From: Aquitalea sp. LB_tupeE
Lineage (GTDB): Bacteria; Pseudomonadota; Gammaproteobacteria; Burkholderiales; Chromobacteriaceae
NCBI RefSeq assembly: GCF_013391415.1
Contig: NZ_JACAXB010000039.1
Span: 1-33,814, forward strand
Length of the DNA: 33,814 nt
Direction of reading: 5' to 3'
Below are positions 23,085-32,092 of this stretch, piece after piece. The notes under the pieces were generated by a model that worked only from the letters and a program-made list of their open reading frames with translations, had not been told where the DNA came from and made no database searches. The position numbers were made by a program, and so were the translations under genes. Position 1 is the stretch's first letter. Each line of letters begins with the position of its first letter.

Positions 23085-25031
23085 TCACTGTATGGAAGGG
23101 AGCGCGGCCGGTTTGCCAAAGAAAAAGCCTTGCAGTTCGTTCACGCCCAGCATGCGCATTTTTTCCGCCTGATCCTGGCTTTCAATGCCTTCGGCAATCA
23201 CGCGTATCTTCAGTCGCCGGGCGATGAATACCACGGCTTCGATGATGGCGATGTTCTTTTCGTCTTCGGACTGGATGAAGGCCTTGTCGATCTTGATGGC
23301 GTCAATCGGCAGCTCACAAATGCGCGAGAACGAAGAATAGCCGGTGCCGAAGTCATCAATATGAATTTCCACACCCAGCTGCTTGATCTTGAACAGTGCC
23401 TGTTTCACCAGCGCGATTTCGTCTTCGTGAAACACGCTTTCGGTCAACTCGACAATCAGGTTTTGCGGGGCAAAATCACCGCTGGTAAACAGCATCAGCT
23501 TGTCGACAAAGTCTTCCTGCAGCAGCTGATAGAGCGACACATTCACCGCCACCTTCACCGGCTTGCCTGCCATGCGTTCCAGCTGCGGCTGTGCGGCCAT
23601 GGCCTGATGGATCACCCAGTCCCCCAGTTCCACGATGGTGCCGCTTTCTTCGGCCACCGGAATGAACTCCACCGGCGAGATATCGCCCAGCTCGGGGTGC
23701 GCCCAGCGCGACAGGATTTCACAGGATGCCAGCGAGTGATCCTCGGCCGAGACAATATTATGGGTGACGATGGACAGCTGGCCATTGCCGATGGCCATGC
23801 GCAAGTCCTGTGCCAGCGTGGTCTTGCGCCGCAGCTGTTCGCGCATGCCGGGGGTAAAGAACACCACATGGCCGCTTTGACGCGCCTCACCGGCAGCAAT
23901 ATCAGCATACAAAAACAGATTATTGGGGTTGTCGCAGTCCTGCTCGGACACTGCGCCGATATTGACGTCCACGCTGATGGTCTTGCCTGCCACCTGCATG
24001 CGCTGGTTGATTTCGTCTTTCAGCAGCGACCCCACTTCCTGTGGCGTCAGCGCACCATCCCCCAGACGGGAGAAGTAGAAAATGAACTCATCGCCTCCCC
24101 AGCGCCCTACCTGACAATCGACATTACCGAAAATATCCTGGTTCAGCTGCGACGCCAACGCCTCCAGCCGCTGCGCCACCTGCCGCAGCACCATATCGCC
24201 GGCCTCGTGGCCCATGCCGTCGTTGATTTGCTTGAAGCGCGCCAGATTGATCAGGAAAACCGTGACATTGCCGGGGGTGATGCCAAAGTACTTCACCAGG
24301 TTGAACACCCCGTGGCGGTTTAACAGGCCGGTCAGCTCATCGTAATAAGCCAGCCGCAACAAGTCCTTGCTTCTTTCTTCCACCCTGGCTTCCAGGGTGT
24401 CGTTTTCCTGCTTCAACTCTTCCGCCATGGAAGAAACCTCATCCAGCAGACCCTTGTTGGACAAGGCAAGTCCGATGCTGCGACGCACCAGCTTGTAGTT
24501 GTTCTGGTGACTGATCATCATCACCCAGGCAAAAATGACGCCCAGCACACCCAGCGTGAGATAGGAATGAATACCCGTCTGCAACAGCCGGATGCAGGCG
24601 GGTAGCACCAGCAGCAGAATATACGCTTTGCCGGCAATCTTGAGTGAGGACAGCGTACCGGTGGCCCCTCCGGCCATCGCGGCCAGGATCACGATGATGG
24701 CAAACTGCTGCGCGCCCTGGTAATGGTCAATTCCCCACCAGCCCAGCACCGCCCAAAAGCCACCAGCACACACCAGCCCCAGATTCAGGTAAAAGCTGTC
24801 AACCAACAAGAAAGTATGGGTTTGCCGATAGCGTCTGGCAGCATGCAAAAACTGGGCAAAGCGCAAGGTAGTCAGCGTCAAGGCCGCACCGGACCAGTTC
24901 AGGACAAAACGGGAAGTATCGTCAGACAGGATATAGGTAATGGCCAGAATGGCTGCCAGATTCACCAGCAAGCCAACAGCGTAGTTTTTCAATGACTCGC
25001 GCCATATTCTTTCAAGCATGCCTTGCTGCAT
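23085..25031 (-). CDS. Membrane GGDEF-EAL protein (c-di-GMP phosphodiesterase with atypical GGDEF)
   Basis: A 648-residue protein with about six membrane helices (20-175) of no named sensor type, a coiled coil (about 195-228), a GGDEF domain (228-395) and an EAL domain (403-645). The GGDEF box is intact (GGDEF 312-316), but the metal-binding segment normally D-x-D-x-F-K reads NLARFK (262-267), and no RxxD inhibitory site precedes it. The cyclase half is therefore probably inactive or a GTP sensor. The EAL half keeps E438 (EILSRW), NVS (497-499), ELTE (528-531), DDFGTGYSS (559-567), K580 and the AEGIE glutamate, so it should hydrolyse c-di-GMP. The start at 25031 has AAGGCGG upstream. A TATAAT-like -10 lies at 25169-25164. 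It is 89 bases upstream of the hybrid kinase gene on the same strand. Confidence 0.9.
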   Translation of the reverse strand: MQQGMLERIWRESLKNYAVGLLVNLAAILAITYILSDDTSRFVLNWSGAALTLTTLRFAQFLHAARRYRQTHTFLLVDSFYLNLGLVCAGGFWAVLGWWGIDHYQGAQQFAIIVILAAMAGGATGTLSSLKIAGKAYILLLVLPACIRLLQTGIHSYLTLGVLGVIFAWVMMISHQNNYKLVRRSIGLALSNKGLLDEVSSMAEELKQENDTLEARVEERSKDLLRLAYYDELTGLLNRHGVFNLVKYFGITPGNVTVFLINLARFKQINDGMGHEAGDMVLRQVAQRLEALASQLNQDIFGNVDCQVGRWGGDEFIFYFSRLGDGALTPQEVGSLLKDEINQRMQVAGKTISVDVNIGAVSEQDCDNPNNLFLYADIAAGEARQSGHVVFFTPGMREQLRRKTTLAQDLRMAIGNGQLSIVTHNIVSAEDHSLASCEILSRWAHPELGDISPVEFIPVAEESGTIVELGDWVIHQAMAAQPQLERMAGKPVKVAVNVSLYQLLQEDFVDKLMLFTSGDFAPQNLIVELTESVFHEDEIALVKQALFKIKQLGVEIHIDDFGTGYSSFSRICELPIDAIKIDKAFIQSEDEKNIAIIEAVVFIARRLKIRVIAEGIESQDQAEKMRMLGVNELQGFFFGKPAALPSIQ

Positions 25032-25241
25032 AAACCGCCTTAATAAATGACTGTGCCCTGCCCTGCCGGCAAGTGGCAAACGTGACCGCAACTGCTGTCT
25101 GCTGCCACGGCCATGCCGGGCTGATACATGACAGGCTACGAAGGACGCTGGCTGCAAATTCATATTATAAGCGCAGTCGCCAAGCACATATGCCATCAGG
25201 GAAAAATTTACCTTGCCGCTGCAGCAAGGCTCCTACGCCAC

Positions 25242-26195
25242 TCAGACATCGGCACACAACTGGCGCAAAGCCTCGGCAAACTGCTGCAAGGGACGGGACT
25301 GCGTCCCGGCCCGGGTGAACATGGCAATCGGCGGCAAGGTCCAGTCAAACGAATACGGCACGATGGCCAGCCCGGCAGTGCGCACCAGTTCTTCGGCAAT
25401 ATCAGCCGGCACAATCGACACCGCCCGCTCGCTGGCCACAATCATCTCGCCAATCAGCTTGGAAGAATAACTCTCGACAATGGGCGACGGTGGCGCAACC
25501 CCGGCAGCCAGAAAAATGTCAGCCACCTGCTCGCGCATCGGCGTATTGGGCGCACCCAGAATCCAGTCCAGTGTGACCAGCTGCTGCCAGTCCAGCCGCA
25601 CCCGCCCCAACTGGGCGGCCAGCCGGCGACTGGCAATCAAGCGTGGCTGCTGGCGATACAGCAGGCAGAACTCCACCCCGGCCAGGTCCACCGTGGAGGA
25701 TGCCCGGCCAATCACGATATCCAGCGTGTGGTCCTGCAATTGCGGCAACAGCTGGTCGCTGGTGCCTTCGTGAATGGTGACGGTCAGGCCTTTGCTGTCC
25801 TCCGGCATTGCACGGCGAATGGCGGCCGATAGCAAACGCCCGGAGATAAAGGGAATCACCCCCACGTGCAGGTGAGCATCAAAACCGGCCACCGCACTTT
25901 CCATGTCGCGCACCAGATGCCCCAGGTCGTGAATCATCGCCTGGGCCCGCGCCAGCACCAGCTTGCCCAGCGCAGTGGGGGCCATGCCGCGCACCGACCG
26001 GTCGAACAAGGGCGCGCCGAACATGCTTTCCAGCTCGGCCAGCGCACTGGTAATGGCAGGCTGACTGCTGGCCATTTGTTCAGCAACCCGCGTCAAAGAG
26101 CCGTACTGCCGGATATTCAGCAGCAGAATCAGATGCCGCATTTTCAGGCGCGAACTCAAGCGGCGCAGCACTTCTTCGCCATTAATGCCCGTCAT
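25242..26195 (-). CDS. LysR-type regulator divergent from maeB
   Basis: A 317-residue LysR-type regulator. The winged HTH covers about 18-80 (RHLILLLNIRQYGSLTRVAEQ, then SSQPAITSALAELESMFGAPLFDRS), followed by a linker helix and the effector domain (about 95-310). The ATG at 26195 follows GGAG by nine bases; an ATG at 26210 starts at that site and is less likely. It is divergent from the malic enzyme gene with a 179-base gap that holds a long-spaced inverted repeat, so it probably controls maeB or itself. The domain layout is like the GalR/GbpR-type LysR regulators that bind organic acids or sugars; the ligand is unknown. Confidence 0.85.
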   Translation of the reverse strand: MTGINGEEVLRRLSSRLKMRHLILLLNIRQYGSLTRVAEQMASSQPAITSALAELESMFGAPLFDRSVRGMAPTALGKLVLARAQAMIHDLGHLVRDMESAVAGFDAHLHVGVIPFISGRLLSAAIRRAMPEDSKGLTVTIHEGTSDQLLPQLQDHTLDIVIGRASSTVDLAGVEFCLLYRQQPRLIASRRLAAQLGRVRLDWQQLVTLDWILGAPNTPMREQVADIFLAAGVAPPSPIVESYSSKLIGEMIVASERAVSIVPADIAEELVRTAGLAIVPYSFDWTLPPIAMFTRAGTQSRPLQQFAEALRQLCADV

Positions 26196-26213
26196 ATCGC
26201 CGCACTCCATAAG

Positions 26214-26262
26214 GTAAACATTATGGGATGATAGTAAATCAAAATAACCAGCTTATGTTTAC
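26214..26262. promoter_or_regulatory. Long-spaced inverted repeat GTAAACAT-N33-ATGTTTAC
   Basis: GTAAACAT (26214-26221) and ATGTTTAC (26255-26262) are exact complements 33 bases apart, in the AT-rich gap between the LysR gene and maeB. The half-site centres are about 41 bases apart, close to four turns of the helix, so two bound dimers would face the same side. Operator function is inferred. Confidence 0.5.
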
Positions 26263-26374
26263 TGTCTAAAATGGCCACATTCGCAAGGACGGGCCACCCG
26301 GCAAGCCTTGCAGCCAACCGGGCAGCGCGGCACAACAGACAGCCACCAGCCCACCCCACTGGAGAGATTGCGAC

Positions 26375-28666
26375 ATGGATACCACCGATCGTCAGGCAGC
26401 ACTGGATTACCACGAATTTCCCACCCCGGGCAAAATCGCCGTCAACGCCAGCAAGCCGCTGGTGACCCAGCGTGACCTGGCGCTGGCCTATACCCCCGGC
26501 GTGGCTGCAGCGTGTGAGGAAATCGTCGCCGACCCGCTCAATGCCAGCCGCTTTACCGCCCGCTCCAATCTGGTGGGTGTCATCACCAACGGAACCGCCG
26601 TACTGGGCCTGGGCAATATCGGCGCACTGGCCTCCAAGCCGGTGATGGAAGGCAAGGCCGTGCTGTTCAAGAAGTTTGCCGGCGTGGACGTATTCGACAT
26701 CGAAATCAACGAAACCGACCCGGACAAGCTGGTGGACATCATCGCCAGCCTGGAATCCACCTTTGGCGGCATCAATCTGGAAGACATCAAGGCCCCGGAA
26801 TGCTTCGAAGTGGAACGCAAGCTGCGCGAACGCATGAAGATTCCGGTCTTCCATGACGACCAGCACGGCACCGCCATTACCGTGGCCGCCGCCTTCATCA
26901 ACGGCCTCAAGGTCGTGGGCAAGGACATCCGCCAGGTAAAAGTCGTCACCTCCGGCGCCGGTGCTGCCGCCCTTACCTGCCTGGACCTGATGGTGCATCT
27001 GGGCCTGCCGCTGGAAAACATCTGGGTCACCGACATTGAAGGCGTGGTCTACCAGGGCCGCACCGTGCTGATGGACCCGGCCAAGACCCGCTTTGCCCAG
27101 CCCACCGACGCCCGCACCCTGCGCGAAGTCATTGCCGGAGCCGATGTTTTCCTCGGCCTGTCCGCTGGCGGCGTGCTCAAGCCGGACATGGTGGCACAGA
27201 TGGCCGCCCGCCCGCTGATTCTGGCGCTGGCCAACCCTGCTCCGGAAATCCTGCCGGAAGAAGCCCATGCCGTGCGTGACGACGTAGTCATGGCCACCGG
27301 CCGTTCCGACTACCCCAACCAGGTCAATAACGTCCTGTGCTTCCCCTATATTTTCCGTGGCGCGCTGGACGTGGGAGCCACCACCATCAGCCGCGAGATG
27401 GAAGTGGCTGCGGTATACGCCATTGCCGGCCTGGCTGAAGAAGAACAGAACGAAGTAGTCGCCGCCGCCTATGGCAGCTACGACCTGTCCTTTGGCCCGC
27501 AATACCTGATTCCCAAACCCTTCGACCCGCGCTTGATCGTGCGCATTGCCCCGGCCGTGGCCAAGGCAGCCATGGAAAGCGGTGTAGCCACCCGGCCAAT
27601 TGCCAACCTCGACGCCTATACCGAGCAGCTGCAACAGTTTGTCTACCACTCCGGCAGCTTCATGAAACCGCTGTTTGCCGCCGCCAAGAAGCTGGTACGC
27701 GAAGGCGGCAAAACCCGCATCGTGTTTACCGAAGGCGAAGACGAACGCGTGCTGCGCGCCGTGCAGGTGATCGTGGATGAAAAGCTGGCACGTCCCATCC
27801 TGGTGGGCCGTCCGGAAGTGCTGCTGGCGCGTATCGAAAAATTCGGCCTGCGCCTGCGTCTGGGCGAGGATGTGGAAGTCACCAACCCGGAATACGACGA
27901 ACGCTTCCACCAGTACTGGACCAGCTACTGGGAACTGATGTGCCGTGACGGCGTAACCAAGGAAATGGCCCGCGTGGAAATGCGCCGCCGCCTGACCCTG
28001 ATTGGCGCGATGATGGTACGGCTGGGTGACGCCGACGGCATGATCTGCGGCACGGTGGGCGGCTATCAGGACCACCTGCATTACATCGATCAGGTGATCG
28101 GCAAGAAACCGGGCTCGGAAACCTACGCCGCCATGAACATTCTGCTGCTGGAAAAACAGACCGTGGCGCTGGTGGACACCCACGTCAACGACAACCCCAC
28201 GGCCGAGCAGATTGCCGAATTCACCGTGGCCGCCGCCGAGGAAATGACGCTACTGCACATGAAGCCCAAGGCCGCACTGCTGTCGCGCTCCAACTTCGGC
28301 TCCGGCAGCTCGGCCTCCGGCAGCAAGATGCGCCAGGCACTGGAGTTGATTCGCCAGCGCGCCCCGGAACTGGAAGTAGACGGCGAAATGCACGGCGACT
28401 GCGCACTGGATGAAGCGCTGCGCATGAACATCCTGCCGATGTCACGCCTGAAAGGTGCGGCAAACCTGCTGGTCTGCCCCAATGTGGATGCCGGCAACAT
28501 CGCCTATAACCTGCTGAAGACCGCCGCGGGCAGCAATGTGGCCGTCGGCCCCTTCCTGCTGGGCGTCAATGCGCCGGTGAACATCCTCACTTCCAGCTCC
28601 ACCGTGCGCCGTATCATCAATATGGCTGCGCTGACCGTGATGGAAGCCAACCGCCAGGCTGACTAA
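26375..28666 (+). CDS. maeB: NADP-dependent malic enzyme with C-terminal phosphotransacetylase-like domain
   Basis: A 763-residue MaeB-type enzyme. It decarboxylates malate to pyruvate and makes NADPH. The N-terminal malic enzyme part (about 15-430) has [14 protein letters not shown], then the catalytic and metal segment [20 protein letters not shown] (split at residue runs), the nucleotide loop [14 protein letters not shown], and [10 protein letters not shown]. The C-terminal part (about 440-763) resembles phosphate acetyltransferase ([15 protein letters not shown], and later [18 protein letters not shown]) and acts as an acetyl-CoA-responsive regulatory domain in known MaeB proteins. The ATG at 26375 follows GGAGAG. 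Length is as expected (about 760). Divergent from the LysR gene. It can supply pyruvate and NADPH when cells grow on aromatic acids that enter the TCA cycle. Confidence 0.95.
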   Translation: MDTTDRQAALDYHEFPTPGKIAVNASKPLVTQRDLALAYTPGVAAACEEIVADPLNASRFTARSNLVGVITNGTAVLGLGNIGALASKPVMEGKAVLFKKFAGVDVFDIEINETDPDKLVDIIASLESTFGGINLEDIKAPECFEVERKLRERMKIPVFHDDQHGTAITVAAAFINGLKVVGKDIRQVKVVTSGAGAAALTCLDLMVHLGLPLENIWVTDIEGVVYQGRTVLMDPAKTRFAQPTDARTLREVIAGADVFLGLSAGGVLKPDMVAQMAARPLILALANPAPEILPEEAHAVRDDVVMATGRSDYPNQVNNVLCFPYIFRGALDVGATTISREMEVAAVYAIAGLAEEEQNEVVAAAYGSYDLSFGPQYLIPKPFDPRLIVRIAPAVAKAAMESGVATRPIANLDAYTEQLQQFVYHSGSFMKPLFAAAKKLVREGGKTRIVFTEGEDERVLRAVQVIVDEKLARPILVGRPEVLLARIEKFGLRLRLGEDVEVTNPEYDERFHQYWTSYWELMCRDGVTKEMARVEMRRRLTLIGAMMVRLGDADGMICGTVGGYQDHLHYIDQVIGKKPGSETYAAMNILLLEKQTVALVDTHVNDNPTAEQIAEFTVAAAEEMTLLHMKPKAALLSRSNFGSGSSASGSKMRQALELIRQRAPELEVDGEMHGDCALDEALRMNILPMSRLKGAANLLVCPNVDAGNIAYNLLKTAAGSNVAVGPFLLGVNAPVNILTSSSTVRRIINMAALTVMEANRQAD

Positions 28667-28743
28667 GAGCAGCGAACAAAAAACCTGCTGCTGCGTTGCG
28701 CCGCCTTGCCCCAGGGACGCTACGCTATTTTGTTAGCCGCTCT
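28666..28743. repeat. Imperfect 16-bp inverted repeat after maeB; one arm recurs near 7031
   Basis: The left arm AGAGCAGCGAACAAAA (28666-28681) pairs with TTTTGTTAGCCGCTCT (28728-28743) with two mismatches, around a 46-base GC-rich centre containing CCTGCTGCTGCGTTGC. The right arm reappears at 7031-7046 as TTTTGTTAGCCGTTCT, and the CTGCTGCTG segment also recurs there (reverse strand). Such an element may be a dispersed extragenic palindrome or a transcription terminator. It begins at the last base of the maeB stop codon. Confidence 0.55.
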
Positions 28744-28754
28744 AAACCTGACCC

Positions 28755-28786
28755 GGCTGCTGCGCGCCACACCGGCCGCAGCAGCC
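28755..28786. other. 10-bp GC-rich hairpin downstream of maeB
   Basis: GGCTGCTGCG (28755-28764) pairs with CGCAGCAGCC (28777-28786), and an inner GCC/GGC can extend the stem with one bulged C. No T-run follows, so it is a weak terminator candidate or an mRNA 3'-end stabiliser. The rest of the 356-base gap to the chemoreceptor gene contains a perfect 13-bp palindrome (28877-28889, GCGGAC-A-GTCCGC) and the sigma-28 promoter described separately. Confidence 0.5.
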
Positions 28787-28957
28787 CCCCCTCTCGCCTC
28801 ACCCTCGTCACCAGCAGCCAGTCTTGCATCGCGCATCCGCCATGCGCCTGATATATGACATCAACTATCCGTCTTTGCGGACAGTCCGCCTTGCGGCAGC
28901 TTTTTCCCTCAACTATGAACAGGAATGGATGCTGCTGATATTGATCGCTATTTCCTT

Positions 28958-28984
28958 TAAACAGCAGTGAGCCAAAACCGATAG
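28958..28984 (+). promoter_or_regulatory. Candidate sigma-28 (FliA) promoter of the chemoreceptor gene
   Basis: TAAACAGC (28958-28965), an 11-base spacer and ACCGATAG (28977-28984) match the flagellar sigma-28 consensus TAAAGTTT-N11-GCCGATAA with the exact spacing and the most conserved bases (TAAA and CCGATA). It lies 38 bases before the ATG of the chemoreceptor gene. This would place the receptor in the late flagellar class. Confidence 0.7.
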
Positions 28985-29022
28985 ACAGATGCTGCCTCCC
29001 AATCACTCGCTCGGGAAATATC

Positions 29023-30648
29023 ATGCTCAGCCAATTCACTGTCAGACAGAAGTTGCTTGCAGGTTTTACCTTGGTCATTACCCTGATGCTGATGTTGCTG
29101 TTTACCGCCATCAGTAATATGCAAACCATCAACAGCAAAATGCTGGACATCACCCAGGACCGCTACCCGAAAATTGCCCTCACCAGCACCCTTACCATCA
29201 AGACGCTGGATATTGGCCGCCAAATACGCAATGCCGTCATTTACAGTGCGGGCGACACCGAAGAGTACCTGAGCAAGGTCAACAGTCTGAACGCAGAGAA
29301 GGCCGCGGCCATGGAACAGGTGGAAAAACTGCTCTCCACCGCCAAGGGCAAAGCGCTGTTTGCCAGCATGCGTGAAAAAAACCAGGCGCTGCAGGGTGCA
29401 CAGCAGCAGGTATACCCCTTGATCCGCAGCCATAAGACGGCAGAAGCCGCGGATGTGGTGAAACAGAAAATTGCCCCGGCCAATGCCGCCTACATGGCCA
29501 GCCTGAAGGAGTTTGCCGATTTTCAGGAAGGGCTGATGCAAAAAGCCATGCTGGATGCGGCCAGCGCCCACCACAACGCCATGGTCAGCATGCTGACCGT
29601 AGGCGGCATCGCCCTGTTGCTGGCCATAGGCAGCGCATTGTTCATTGCACGGCTGATTACCCTGCCACTGAAGCAGTCTGCCCGGCTGGTGGAACAAATC
29701 CGCAATGGCAACCTGGCCGGTCAGGACGAAAACTATCCGCCCGCGCGCGACGAAGCCATCCAGATAGCGCGTGGCATTCAGGAAATGCGCCAGGGGCTGC
29801 GTGACATTGTGCAGGCCATTCAGCTGAATGCGCACAATGTGTCTGACTCGGCTAGCGAGCTGTCCAGCATGGCCGAGCAAGTTGCCAGTGGCGCACAACA
29901 CCAGGCCGAAGCCACCGCAGAAGCCGCCGCCACCATCGAACAGCTTACCGTGAGCATCAACCATGTTGCCGACAACTCGGACGAAGCCACCCGCCAGTCC
30001 CGCACCACCGGCAGCCTGGCCCGAGACGGCGGCAAGGAAGTCATTGATTCGGTCACCCGCATCAAGGACGTCAGCCAGGCCGTCAGCGGCACCTCCTCCC
30101 AAATGAACATGCTCAGTACCGAGGTGCAGCAGATTGGCAGCATTGTCACGGTGATTCGCGATGTAGCTGACCAAACCAACCTGCTGGCACTGAATGCCGC
30201 CATTGAAGCGGCACGTGCCGGTGAAATGGGCCGCGGCTTTGCCGTGGTGGCCGATGAAGTACGCAAACTGGCGGAACGCACCACCAGCTCGGCACAGGAA
30301 ATCACCCAGATGGTCAACGCCATCCAGCACGGCGTGGGCCGGGTCGTCGGCAGCATGAATTCCAGTCTGGAAAGTGTGGAAGCGGTCAGCAGCAGTACCG
30401 AACTGGCCTCCCAAACCATCGAGCGCATTGGCAACAGCACGCAAGCCATCGAACGCAGCATTGCCAACATCACCGGCGCACTGAGCGAACAACGCGTGGC
30501 CAGCCAGAGCCTGGCGCAAAACATGGAGCGCGTGTCACAAATGGCGGAAGAAAACAGCGCCACCGTAGAAGAACTGGCCACCACATCGGCCCAGTTAAGT
30601 GCGCTTTCCCATAATCTGCAAGATATTACCGCTCGTTTTCATTTGTAG
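29023..30648 (+). CDS. Methyl-accepting chemotaxis protein with periplasmic four-helix-bundle sensor
   Basis: A 541-residue inner-membrane chemoreceptor. Membrane helix 1 spans about 11-30 and helix 2 about 187-212. The 155-residue periplasmic part between them is helical and of the 4HB_MCP/Tar-like type. A HAMP domain follows (about 210-262). The cytoplasmic signalling hairpin has the highly conserved tip around [20 protein letters not shown] (380-399) and EVRKLAERT (412-420). The protein ends ARFHL and lacks the C-terminal CheB/CheR-docking pentapeptide. It starts at 29023 after GGGAAA. It is likely expressed from a sigma-28 promoter. The ligand is unknown; aromatic or organic acids are plausible given the neighbours, but the sequence does not show this. 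Confidence 0.93.
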   Translation: MLSQFTVRQKLLAGFTLVITLMLMLLFTAISNMQTINSKMLDITQDRYPKIALTSTLTIKTLDIGRQIRNAVIYSAGDTEEYLSKVNSLNAEKAAAMEQVEKLLSTAKGKALFASMREKNQALQGAQQQVYPLIRSHKTAEAADVVKQKIAPANAAYMASLKEFADFQEGLMQKAMLDAASAHHNAMVSMLTVGGIALLLAIGSALFIARLITLPLKQSARLVEQIRNGNLAGQDENYPPARDEAIQIARGIQEMRQGLRDIVQAIQLNAHNVSDSASELSSMAEQVASGAQHQAEATAEAAATIEQLTVSINHVADNSDEATRQSRTTGSLARDGGKEVIDSVTRIKDVSQAVSGTSSQMNMLSTEVQQIGSIVTVIRDVADQTNLLALNAAIEAARAGEMGRGFAVVADEVRKLAERTTSSAQEITQMVNAIQHGVGRVVGSMNSSLESVEAVSSSTELASQTIERIGNSTQAIERSIANITGALSEQRVASQSLAQNMERVSQMAEENSATVEELATTSAQLSALSHNLQDITARFHL

Positions 30649-30675
30649 CCTTCCGCCACGGCGGCGGGGGTGAAA

Positions 30676-30726
30676 CGGCAGCAAACCCGGCAGCCGATGT
30701 CAGGCCGGCTGCCGGGTTTGCTGCCG
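30676..30726. terminator. Perfect 20-bp inverted repeat between convergent genes
   Basis: Two 20-base arms (30676-30695 and 30707-30726; core GGCAGCAAACCCGGCAGCC) are exactly complementary around an 11-base loop. The dyad lies 27 bases after the chemoreceptor stop and 59 bases beyond the stop of the convergent GGDEF gene. No T-run follows on either strand, but AAACCC/GGGTTT lies inside the stem. A bidirectional, Rho-assisted terminator is the simplest reading; a protein site is possible. Confidence 0.55.
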
Positions 30727-30785
30727 ACCAAACGATATAGACCGTCACCCCAAGCAGCAGCCCTTCATGACCACAAGCCTCGCAC

Positions 30786-31940
30786 CTATACTTCGTGCTC
30801 GCACACCTTGTTCCGCCCCTGCTGCTTGGCCTGATAACAGGCGGCATCCGCCAGATTCAGCCACTCATCCCAGCTGCGGCCGGGGCCATCCAGCCAGACC
30901 AGACCAATACTGACGGTGACCTTGCATTTTTCACCAGCCATATCGATTTCCTGCGCAGCCAACTGCAAGCGTAGTCGCTCTGCCAGGCGGCGGGCCTCGG
31001 CCTGATTCACCTGCGCCAGGAAAATGACAAACTCCTCGCCGCCAAAGCGGGCAATCAGGTCCTGCTCCCGCAATGTGGCTTGCAGCGCCTGCGCAGCCAC
31101 CGCCAACACCCGATCCCCACCCAAATGGCCAAAGCAATCATTCACGCGTTTGAAGTGGTCGATATCCGCCATGATGATGGCGTTACCCGCCTCGGCCTGC
31201 GCAGGCAAGCGGGCAAACAGGTAACGGCGATTCCCCACACCGGTCAGTTCGTCCCGTTCACTGGCCTGCCGCAGCCTGACTGCAGAGCGCTCGGACAGAA
31301 TGGTCAGCACCAGCAACACCAGGATGAAATTGCAGATGATCTGCGCGAAGAAAGCCCAAGACAGCAGTTGCCGGGACCAGGCACTGCTCACTATCCAGTA
31401 ACACTCGCTGCCATATAGCAGGGCACTGACCAACAGCGTCAGGCTAAGCAGCAGTCTGGAAGCCAGCGGCTCTGCACGACGGTCATGCCACATGCAGAAT
31501 GCCGCCGCCAGCAGGAAGGAAAACGCATTGAAATGAAACACCGCCGCACGCTGCTCATTGTGGGCGATAAAGCCGGTAAACATGCCGACCAGCAGCCACA
31601 GCAGCGGCACCAGGGCCACCCGCAGCCGCCAGGCACGCCAACGCGGGCTGCTCAGCTCGGCCAAACCGCTCCACAGGGCAGCATAGCCGCCAACGCCAAG
31701 CACAAAATGCACATAGCGCCACAAGAACGGCCAGGGCAGCAGCTCAAGCTCGCTCAGCCCCGCCAGCACACCCCCGACTGCCAGCACGGCCAGCGCCAGC
31801 GCAATCCGCCCAAGCCCGGTTTCATTGCGCTGGTGACGCCATGCATTCAATACAGCGCAAGTGCCGGCAATCAACGATGTCGAATACAAAAACAGCACCG
31901 TTGGCAGATCCAGCATCAGCATGGAAATGGAATTGCTCAT
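30786..31940 (-). CDS. Membrane diguanylate cyclase (GGDEF) with I-site
   Basis: A 384-residue protein with about seven membrane helices (12-218) and a C-terminal GGDEF domain (222-380). The catalytic features are intact: ADIDHFKRVND (258-268) with both aspartates, and GGEEF (300-304). The product-inhibition site R291-E-Q-D294 lies five residues before GGEEF, so the enzyme should make c-di-GMP from GTP and be feedback-inhibited. The membrane part is not one I can name with confidence. The ATG at 31940 has AAGGGCGAG upstream. It converges with the chemoreceptor gene. It stands alone, with a 152-base gap to the next minus-strand gene. Confidence 0.92.
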   Translation of the reverse strand: MSNSISMLMLDLPTVLFLYSTSLIAGTCAVLNAWRHQRNETGLGRIALALAVLAVGGVLAGLSELELLPWPFLWRYVHFVLGVGGYAALWSGLAELSSPRWRAWRLRVALVPLLWLLVGMFTGFIAHNEQRAAVFHFNAFSFLLAAAFCMWHDRRAEPLASRLLLSLTLLVSALLYGSECYWIVSSAWSRQLLSWAFFAQIICNFILVLLVLTILSERSAVRLRQASERDELTGVGNRRYLFARLPAQAEAGNAIIMADIDHFKRVNDCFGHLGGDRVLAVAAQALQATLREQDLIARFGGEEFVIFLAQVNQAEARRLAERLRLQLAAQEIDMAGEKCKVTVSIGLVWLDGPGRSWDEWLNLADAACYQAKQQGRNKVCEHEV

Positions 31941-32092
31941 AAACTCGCCCTTGATGACTCACTTCACGGTTGGCGAGCGGGCATGCCGGTCTCCTGATCA
32001 AATCCATACATCGTGCATAGCCCGTCATGCTAGCACGGCTGTTTTGCAGTGCTGTTTAGCAGTCGACAATCACGCCAGTACCATCCAGGCCC

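Noticed and set aside
26192-28183. 663-codon minus-strand frame opposite maeB
   Set aside because: It is a glycine/histidine-rich shadow of the maeB codons; maeB is a complete, conserved gene on the other strand.
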